Below, in pieces: positions 56,290-64,000 of a stretch of DNA of 64,000 bases. The stretch is from Adiantum capillus-veneris. Lineage: Eukaryota > Streptophyta > Polypodiopsida > Polypodiales > Pteridaceae. How positions within the stretch are numbered: the first letter of the stretch is position 1; the number at the start of each line of letters is the position of its first letter. The notes beneath the pieces were generated by a model. The model ran no database searches and was not told where the DNA came from. It saw nothing but the letters and a program-made list of their open reading frames with translations. The stretch is taken from the NCBI GenBank assembly GCA_014529385.2, contig CM043947.1, forward strand, positions 128,647,891 through 128,711,890, read 5' to 3'. Both the position numbers and the translations under genes were made by a program.

Positions 56290-59165
56290 AGTGACTCTGT
56301 TTTTAAGCTCAACTGTAGAGTAGCCTACAAATCTTGAAGTCAGGTTGTTGATCACTGGCCCAAAAATCTTCGTTCGCCAAGTGAAGAACCCTGTGTAGAA
56401 CGCTTTCTCAAACGCAAACATATTATGAGAAGGTAAGAACATGCACCGAGAGTAGAAGCCATAGAGGACTTCTTCGAAAGGTTGGCCACTGAGATTGTAG
56501 CATAAATCTTTATTGCCCTCAAGGAATGACATCCACGGGGCTCCTGCTTGCTCTGGCTCATGAAAGACTTCAATGCAAGTAAGCAACATTCAGCAAATTT
56601 TGTAAAGCATCACACATGAGAGATCAGGAACACTTTTAAAGAATGACATGGCGCCCATTGGTTTTTACCATGTATTCTTCTATGGGAGATCCCTTTTCTA
56701 GATCTGGCAATCTTGGATAATTCAACCATGTTGGCCACTTCTTTGTTATTGCCTCATGTGCCTTCCATGTCCTTACTCTTGGTACATGACAAACAGTTGG
56801 ATCTTTTTGAAGTGCCGCAGGTGCTCTTGTGAACAGAATCAAGTATCTTGGATTCTTGTTCAGCCAACTCTTCCTCCACTTAGGGCGGTCTTCATCTATG
56901 CTTCCTACTTGCATGTTTTTATAAAGTCTTTCTTTGACCTTTATCAAGGGATATGGCAAGGAGTGCTGATGCCATCCTGCATTGATTGGATTGGGAGTGA
57001 GTTGAGTAACATTGAAAAAGTGAAGAAATCTCAACTCCCAATCCATCGCTGCTTTCTGCTACTCATCCGTCTCTTGTGTATTCTTTTCTTTGAGTGCATC
57101 TTTCTCAGCTTTTGACAACTGGAACATTTTCACTTCATCTGCTTCGGTTAATGGTACTCGGAAATCCTCTTCCCCACCTAGCCCTTCTGTTGGCTGTGTT
57201 TCCATCTCAGCGAAAGAGACTGAGGGAATATCTATATGTGGATATTATGAAGTTCCTGCTTCTTCATGCATTTCTTGCCGTCCATCTCTCAGCAATTAGT
57301 TGACTCTTTTTAGCTCAGCTATTTCTTTGATCAGCTGTTCTTCTCGTTGCACCCGCATTAATGCCAGGTCTCTGCATTGATACTGCTCCAGCTTTAGCTC
57401 TAGCTCGAGGTCTTTGTTATTTTTCTCTAATGCTTTGTATACTTCGTTTGTTCCTTTGATCAAGGCAACTAGGGCATTTTCTCGTATCTGTCTCCCAAAA
57501 AGGTTGCCTGATCATTTATCCTCTACTCTGAATATCGCAAGGAGGCATTTGCTACATCTAGCTACGCTTAAATCTTTTGCACTGACAGAGTTGTAGTTAG
57601 AATTTCGTTAGTAACCTTTCTCAGTTGTTCGTCTTTTGTTTTGAAAGCATCCTTCAACTTCACAAGAAGTTCACCTAACTCCTCCATTTCCTTTTGTTGT
57701 TTGTCTTGTGCTAGCTAGTGTTATACAGCTTCAGCTTTCAATACCTGGACTTGTGTTTGCAGATCAGTGATGACATTTAATATGGCTTCCAACTCTCCTT
57801 AGAGAGCATCGATCACCATCTCCAATTCTTTAGCCTTTGTGTTGCTGATTGGAGTTTTTCTGTCATATCCTACATTTGCTTTGCATATTCATTGACTTGC
57901 CAGATTACCTCATCATTGGTCTTCCAGTCTTCATTCCTTGTGAGTTGCCTAGATGTTTTGGCAGTCTCTTGTGTCGCTCTCGGCGGGGTCATGGTGGCTG
58001 TTTGTTCTTGCCCTTGAGGCTGTGCTTGTCCCTCTTCTGCTTTGTCATCTTGAGGATTCGTGGATGCTTCGGCCGTTTCTTGCTGGGTGGAGGTAGAAGG
58101 GGTTTCTTTTGTTTCTTGTTCTTTTGTCTTTTCAAACTTTGTTGTCTCCTCTTATGTAGGACTTGCTTCTCTTTCCGTCTCTGGTTCTCTTTCTTTGGCT
58201 TGCTCCTGAGTAGTGGCTACCTGTTGTTGTGCAGATTTTGCTGCTTATTTTTGTTCACACTCTTTTTCCTTAGTGGGCTCAACTTGTGTGGTCCTATCTG
58301 TTGCTGGTGATGGTGGAGGGTTTGGCATGGGGTGGTCGTGTTGTTCCGTATAGCAGGTGAAGAAGGTCGCGGAGACATGCCACCTTGTTCATGTTGATTC
58401 TCTCCTTGTGTGGTTGCTTCAACTTGTTCTTACTACTCTGTCGCCTCTTTAGCTTTTCGTTCTGCTTCTTGGGATTCTTTAATCTTTAATGCCTCTGCCT
58501 CCTAATACATTATTTCCAATAAATCCTTGGGATCTTCTGCTTCTTTCCATGCAGCGATCTTTGTTCCTGGACCTTTTACTTCTATAGGTACCCACTTTGC
58601 AAGGTGCTTGCATGAGCTTGGCTACTTCATTTCATAGGAGTGCTTCTCTCCTCAAACATGGCCTGCTTTTGTTGACGCTCCTCCTGATAGGCTGCCACAA
58701 ATTTTCTTTTCATTTCTTCTATGCGTGCTCTTCTCTTTCATTGTCAAAGCTTTTGCTGTTATGCTGTTCTGGAGAGCTCTCGACAGATTCTTCATCCAAT
58801 TTGTAAGTTCTTTTGGTAGATCTTGTGGCTTGAGGGGATGTTTGTGCAGACACGATCCATGTGTTCTCATCTGGGACATGTCGAAAATTATCTGCCATGC
58901 TGATAGCATGGTAGGAAATTCTTGTAAGTACTTCATGTGCTCCCAGATATATTATCATACCCTCTTTCTTTGTCCCCTTAAGTGTGGACAACATGTACTG
59001 CGCGTGGTTGATGGGTTTCTTGGTTGTGGACTTTAAAACTTGTGTAAATGTGGTTGCAACCACATGATTGGGTGTCGTGTACCTTGGTGGTCTCTTTGCA
59101 AGGAAGTGGAAGTGTTGGTGATATAATCTTGCATCTTCTTCCACTTGTTGACAAATTGAGTCCAA
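56290..59165 (-). pseudogene. Element J 3' ORF: E/Q/K-rich and coiled-coil protein of unknown function
   Basis: A chain of minus-strand frames with few stops. The N-terminal block is 59165-58720 (MDSICQQVEEDARLYHQHFH, AMSTLKGTKKEG-like, FRHVPDENTWIVSAQ). A low-complexity T/E/Q-rich region (58380-57900) follows. Long heptad-like stretches come next (57850-57300: AKELEMVIDAL, LKAEAV, EELGELLVKLKDAF, ELELKLEQYQCRDLALMRVQ). The C-terminal block is 57240-56290 (DWELRFLHFFNVTQLTPNPI, WHQHSLPYPLIKVKERL, DRPKWRKSWLNKNPRYLILF, EEVLYGFYSRCMF). I recognise no family. The position just before the polypurine tract is where Athila or Tat elements carry an extra ORF. Confidence 0.6.
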
Positions 59166-59249
59166 TTTGCTTCAAATCAATTTTTGAACATGCATATATG
59201 CATAAAAACATGTAAAGGTCAAATTCACAAAGTCAAAAAAAAAGAAGAG

Positions 59250-59812
59250 TAAATAATCGCAATTATTTATAGCAGAGTAATTGTTTCAACTTTTTGCAAA
59301 TTTAACATTATAGGCTTGAAGTATATACCAAATAGATACTCTATGTGAAATATGGGCTCATTTAAGTGCACATGATGAAAATGGTACCAGATTTAGGCTT
59401 TAGGTCTATGAAACAGTAGATGTAAAGGAATTTTGAGATTTTGAGCTCCAAATTTGTTGAAACTTGGTTAGTGGGCTTAGGACATGATGTACTTTGGTCC
59501 TATGATGGAAAAGTTGCAAATTTTTCCCATCTTGGCTAAAAAGTAAATAATCGCGATTATTAACTTTTTCATCAAAATTAACATTTCTTGGTGCAACTTG
59601 GTTCTAGGCATGGATCAAAAAATGTGACTCATAACTCAAAATTTGGCTTGCAAGGACTTCTTTGCGTTTTTTGGCAATTTTCCAAGTTATAATTGATCAT
59701 TTTGGCTCGTACTTGAAATTTGGAATGCAATAGGTGTGTACAAGTGATAGGTGAGGTGATGATGCAATTTTCAAGCCATAATATTGTAAAAGTAAATAAT
59801 CGTAATTATTTA
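59250..59812. repeat. Array of three spaced palindromes (taaataATCGCGATtattta type)
   Basis: Sites at 59250-59269 (one arm change), 59544-59562 (ATCGCGAT core) and 59793-59812, at 294 and 249 bp spacing. Related half-sites occur in both LTR arms (55561-55576 and 63251-63268). Intervening DNA shares words such as aaatttg and caagttata, suggesting a diverged tandem repeat. Confidence 0.8.
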
Positions 59813-61268
59813 CAACAGTCAATTTTTCCTTGCAAAACTTGAAAATTTTGACCTAAACACATTCTATACACTTAAAACAAGTCCTAAATTGAATTTGGTA
59901 AAATTTGGTCTTGTCGGCATTACTTCGTGCTTTGTCAACTGTGAAATCACCGATTTTTGTGACTATATGTCCTGTAGAGTTGGTTAGTCAATTTTGAAGT
60001 TATGGACTTCTCCGCAACATAGTCCTGAAGCAGCTCATCCAATTTTGGCCCATTTGGAGTCAGTTTGACCTCGTATGTCGAATTTCACACTTTGTAGCCT
60101 TTGAGCCGTTCTTTGCTTTTCAAGGGCTTGTCTTGATTGATTTTATGAAACCAATCATATACATTGTGTATAGACCTCGTATGTGGAGTCAGAATCCAAT
60201 TCTGGCATCTGGCAAAAACCTAGCTTTTCTACTTAGGACTCCCTCTACCCTTGCCGAATGGTCGACTGTTGATATAGAAGTGTTCTATTATGTTGGGGCA
60301 TGCTACAGTTCAAGGATCATCTGATTTGGTTGAGCTGACAGGCCGCTATGGTCGATTTTTGGTCGTAGGTCTTCGTGCACTGCTCGGATTCTAGGGTTTT
60401 TTCCACGGGTTTAGACTAGCTACTGGACATACAAAATGGATCATTGATAAGTATAGAACCTACTCCTCATATCTCGTGTGAGATGGCGCTGAAAACACGC
60501 AACTGTGGACTCCAGAAAATGCGCACAAAGAGGTCAAAGAGCTCTCTCTCCAAAGGCAACAAGTAGAAATGAGGTGATTTTAGCCTACCTTGGGTATCTA
60601 TACTTGGTCTTCCCGAACCATTTTCCCCCAAATTCCCCTGTTAGTCCTACTAGGCCTTGAAATTTATGTTAGACTCAAAAAAATTCCCAATCGGATTCCT
60701 GTAGCTCATTCTACAAGAATTCTGCAAAAGTAGGTCTGGCCACCTAATTTAGGCTTCCTGCTTCCATCTGTCGATTTGATTGAAGCTTTTTTGAGCCTGC
60801 CCCCCTTGTCTTTCTGATCATCAGCATGTCTTCAGTTTTTCCATCTGAGCTCATTTGCTATTATTTATTAATTTTTGACTTTTTTATTGAAAAAAAAACA
60901 AAAACAAAATGCGCTAAAAAAGAAAAATGAAAATCCAATAATTAAGAAGATCCATTAAAAAACACAAATTTATTATTTTTTGTTGGATTTCTCAATTTTT
61001 AAATCTCAACATCAAGACAAAAGCACTATTTTTTGATGATTTTTTGATAGTATGTACACTATTTACACTCATTGGGGAGATATTATCAGAGTAAATGTCC
61101 CCTGTTGATGATATATAAGGGCATTATTAGATAATTCTGCAAAAATCACACGTTAACATCAAACTTTTTCTCCCTCTTCAAACATTGCCCTTAATTACTT
61201 AGTGCCCTTTCACCCCTCCTAGATGAAGTACTCCGGGACGATTGCGTACATGGGATGAACAATCGTGT
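59813..61268. other. Non-coding interior of element J
   Basis: No ORF was recognised. It is A/T-rich, with a poly(A)-like tract near 60890-60910. Confidence 0.4.
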
Positions 61269-62240
61269 CTATGCATAGCCTTGGTTGGCTCTACCATGCT
61301 TTTGAAGATCAATGCAATTCAAACCAATATGTTGTGCAAGAGTTGGGTCTTGAGTAATTAACTCAAGGGATTCTGATGTCGAGGCTCTCTGATGATGTCT
61401 TCCAAAGAGAAAATCTTGTAGCTTGTGTGCTCTTTTCTTGATTGTACCATCACGATGCTTTAGCACACTAATTGCCTGAGCTATTGGTATCAACAATGGT
61501 CGTTGCCAAGATTTTTTCCGCCATTCATATTTTCTTGGTACAGAATGTCGTGGTTGAGTCTTCTAAGACTTAACTCTCCATTGCTTGGTTGGCATTACAG
61601 TTTGCGGAGAAGATAAGTGCTCCTTTTTCTTCCAAATCTAGTTTGTGTTATGTTCCTTGATCGGAGATGCTTCTCTTTGTCTTTTGATCTTTGGAACCGT
61701 CTTTGGTATTGTCAATGATATTTTGGGCACCCAGATTTGAATCGGCTTATCCTTAAGCTGTGCTTTTGGTACCCAAATTTGCCTGACTCCTTGCATGCAA
61801 CTTGTAGCATCTACTTTCGGATGGAGAAGATTGATTGCTTCGTGGCTTGCTCTGCCTGGTAACTTCCTTTCCATTCCTCCTTGCTTGGTGTAATTGGAAC
61901 AATGAGTTGCCCGCCTTTAGGTGATAGCTTGAGCTTATTTGTATCCCAATCTGGTAGTGCCTTGTACGTCCTCATCCATCAGATTCCAAAAATCATTGTC
62001 TCATTCATGTGTTCATGTGGTAAGAATACAAAATGATGAGGACATGAAAATCCATGTATTATCACATTTAAGTTGACTACTCCCAGTGTTCGTGTGTGGG
62101 TTCTTGTTGCATCCTTTGATAGTCGCTATTCCTGTTGTCAAAGACTGACTTGTTGCTTTCTTGTACGTGGAATAAATGATTGCATTTACTAGAGCTCCTG
62201 TGTTGACCAATGCATTTGTGCTATGATTTTTTAGCTATAC
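61269..62240 (-). pseudogene. Element J protease-like segment and following ORF
   Basis: The minus frame NALVNTGALVNAIIYSTYKK resembles the gypsy protease start (here Asn for the catalytic Asp). In the next frame HEHMNETMIFGI-stop-WMRTYKALPDWD resembles the late protease block with (I)LG-PW. The chain continues with a repeated QIWVPK motif (61770-61710) and ends RANQGYA at 61269. Frame changes show decay. It lies downstream of an integrase C-terminus, the reverse of the usual order. Confidence 0.55.
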
Positions 62241-62429
62241 TTTGTTGAGAAGGTCCATTCCATCTAACCATTCATCATCTATTGACACTACATCTTTCTG
62301 CAATTCCCATTGTCGGTCATCTATTTCCAATGTGTTGATGGGAATAGGTATTTGTTGATTCTTGAGAGCAGCTTTCCTTTTGAGTATGCGAAGCCGAGAT
62401 TCCTCCTAGGCTTCATCAATAACCTGCTA

Positions 62430-62687
62430 TCATTTTATCTTCCTTTGCTTAGCTGCATGCATCCTTTCTAGCAATTCATTGGTTAGTCGCAAATTGTACT
62501 TCTTTACATGACATCCACTAATCCAGCTAGCCATTGGTTCACCATCTAGGGTGGATAACTTAACTGCTCCACTTGGAGATACATTTTCAATGATAAACGA
62601 TCCGTTTTCCTTTTTCTTAAACTTGGGAATGTGTTTCTTAAGGAATAGACTAGAACTAAGTCCCCTTTTTTGAAGATTTTTGTAATT
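62430..62687 (-). pseudogene. Element J integrase C-terminal domain
   Basis: FLKKHIPKFKKKENGSFIIE, NVSPSGAVKLSTLDGEPMAS and ISGCHVKKYN match the beta-barrel end of gypsy integrases. It is cut on the 5' side by the LTR beginning at 62688. It ends AAKQRKIK near 62430. Confidence 0.75.
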
Positions 62688-63599
62688 TGTTAGCAGCAGC
62701 AAGCTAACGCGGATACCATTTTTCGGAGTTCTCTTTGTAAAACACTTATTATTTTAATAAATCGAGAATATTGTAACTCCTATTTTCTTGGATAAACTTT
62801 GTAATTAATGAGCTGGGGCTACAAGCTTCCAGACTGTATCAGCATGTCATTACCCATCTTTGGTAGAACTCCCAGATTATTAGTTTTGACCACCAAAAAC
62901 CTTGGCTAAGGTATAAAAGCCAATTTTTGTAAGTTTTGGATAATGAAACACACAGCGTGAGCTAACGGCGCTCACTCCTCTCCTTCTCCCACTTCCTACT
63001 ACCTCCGCGGTTGTCACATTGTAGTCGCGTTTGTTGCATATAACCGTAGGTAAGAGCTCTACGCATTGACGTAAGCAGTTTACAGTAATTCGTATATTTT
63101 GGCGTTGCCGACCCGCGGTCTAATTTTATTATAATTAGGAATTTACACTTTCAAATCAAAAACTAAGCATAGGCGGGGTATTGGGACATCATTGCTAAGC
63201 ATTTAGATGCATTCTGGGTCGAAAAACAACTAGGTCAAAAATCCACTGATGTTAATAATCGTGATTTTGGAACTTGACCCAAAGTGGGGTTTGAGACCAT
63301 AAGCATGTGTGATTAGGTCTTATAAACATGTCCTGGAAGTTTTGTTACATTTGGATGTCATTTGATGTTGTAACAGATGTGATTTGTTTGCCGATGAGCG
63401 ATTCGCTTTTAATGATTTCAGCCACTTGAGTGTAGCTTGAGTTGATGAGAGTTGTTAGTTGTTTTCCAAGAGATTTACACCCTCTTGTATCCCATATACA
63501 CTAGTCGAGTCAGCTTCATCCCATGGATTGACAAATTAATCGTGGTTCTCGCTAATACTGCAATAAGATAGGATGGTGAGGTTAGACATGCGTCCCACA
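62688..63599 (+). repeat. LTR in plus orientation (right arm; element K)
   Basis: Starts TGTTAGCAGCAGCAAGC and ends CGTCCCACA. A TATAAAAG box lies at 62912-62919. It is the inverted counterpart of 55227-56136. Being plus-oriented, it would be the 5' LTR of an element running out of the window, or a solo or rearranged LTR. Confidence 0.75.
62912..62919 (+). promoter_or_regulatory. TATA box in LTR K
   Basis: ggtataaaagcc, at the same place as TATAAAT in LTR J. A GTAAGAG donor-like site follows about 130 bp later in the leader. Confidence 0.55.
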
Positions 63600-64000
63600 T
63601 TTTTCGCTTCCGGGGACTGAAGAGACCTAAACTAGGGAAAAACATGAGCATCTTGTGAAGTTATCCTTTAACTTCCTCTAGGATCGCCTGAAGTTCAAAA
63701 CTTTCTTTTAGAAACCCCATAACTTAAGATTATCGTTTTTTGTTGTGTAGAGGTAGCTTGGAGGTAATTGTACTTGCTGAGTGCCTTTAGAATTGTAGGA
63801 TTGTAGAAATAGATAAGGATTTGGAGGATGATTGGTAGACGAGACAAGTTTTAAGATCAGTGCTCAAAAAACCATAAAAGACAAGAAAACGAGTGTTTGT
63901 GGACACTTTCCACAATCCCATTGCATCAAAATCTAGAGTAGGATCCGAGGTGGATTTAAGAACATTTCTCTGTCTCAAAGAATCAAGTGTGAGTTGTTAT
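63600..64000. other. Unassigned sequence after LTR K
   Basis: No primer-binding site starting TGG and no coding frame were recognised in the last 400 bp. It does not continue the chromovirus F RT interrupted at 55226. Confidence 0.4.

Noticed and set aside
57849-58310. Cys/Leu/Phe-rich plus-strand ORF that looks like a membrane protein
   Set aside because: Antisense of the E/Q/K-rich minus-strand ORF; composition is fully explained by that.
55227-63599. Large DNA transposon with ~0.9-kb terminal inverted repeats (Mutator- or Foldback-like)
   Set aside because: The arms end TG...CA, the left arm abuts a clear polypurine tract, both carry TATA boxes, gypsy protein domains lie inside, no transposase was seen and no flanking duplication was found.
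55227-63599. Endogenous pararetrovirus
   Set aside because: No movement protein, coat protein or adjacent RT-RNase H was seen. An integrase C-terminus and LTRs argue for an LTR retrotransposon.

Overview
The window looks like repeat-dense nuclear DNA of a land plant. Almost all recognisable coding sequence belongs to LTR retrotransposons of plant type: Ty3/gypsy Tat-lineage elements with a second, archaeal-type RNase H; a chromodomain-bearing gypsy element; several Ty1/copia elements; and primer-binding sites resembling plant tRNA-Asp and initiator tRNA-Met. I found no bacterial-type operons, rRNA or tRNA genes, or CRISPR array. The species cannot be named from the sequence. Only one non-transposon protein remnant was recognised, an FCP1/HAD-type phosphatase-like pseudogene near 28 kb.

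Layout. 205-2080: decayed plus-strand gypsy RNase H and integrase. 2250-21801: a three-level nest on the minus strand. Element A (2250-21797) carries only Gag plus an acidic tail. Element B (7465-21357) is inserted in A's right LTR. Element C (9100-15512) is inserted in B's integrase. Each level has a 4-bp target duplication, and host sequence resumes on the far side. C is youngest and has an almost intact pol, but has lost part of its 5' LTR and half of gag. 21802-27435: AT-rich DNA without recognised genes and with two small tandem duplications. 27436-28810: FCP1-like pseudogene. 28811-32094: AT-rich DNA that includes a spaced array of 20-bp palindromes. 32095-33037: LTR and tRNA-Asp-like primer site. 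33822-35960: copia fragments in opposite orientations. 35990-39646: 5' half of gypsy element G. 39654-42250: remnants of two copia elements. 42900-49850: gypsy element E (minus strand), whose gag is split by copia element D (plus strand, 45609-49526). 50000-52700: intergenic or LTR-like DNA with short repeats and a possible promoter with first exon. 52745-55226: truncated chromovirus F. 55227-63599: two ~0.91-kb LTRs of one family in inverted orientation around 6.5 kb of unusual coding sequence (integrase C-terminus, then protease, then a palindrome array, then a long coiled-coil ORF). 63600-64000: unassigned.

Within each autonomous element the genes act as one unit. Gag packages the RNA, protease matures the polyprotein, RT and RNase H make cDNA from a tRNA primer, and integrase inserts it. 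A lacks all enzymes and would have needed them in trans, plausibly from a relative such as B, with which it shares LTR ends, PPT and primer-site context. The points most worth following up are the two palindrome arrays with a shared ATCGCGAT core in different elements, the inverted-LTR structure with its unusual domain order, the Gag-plus-acidic-tail element A, and the dual RNase H arrangement in B and C.
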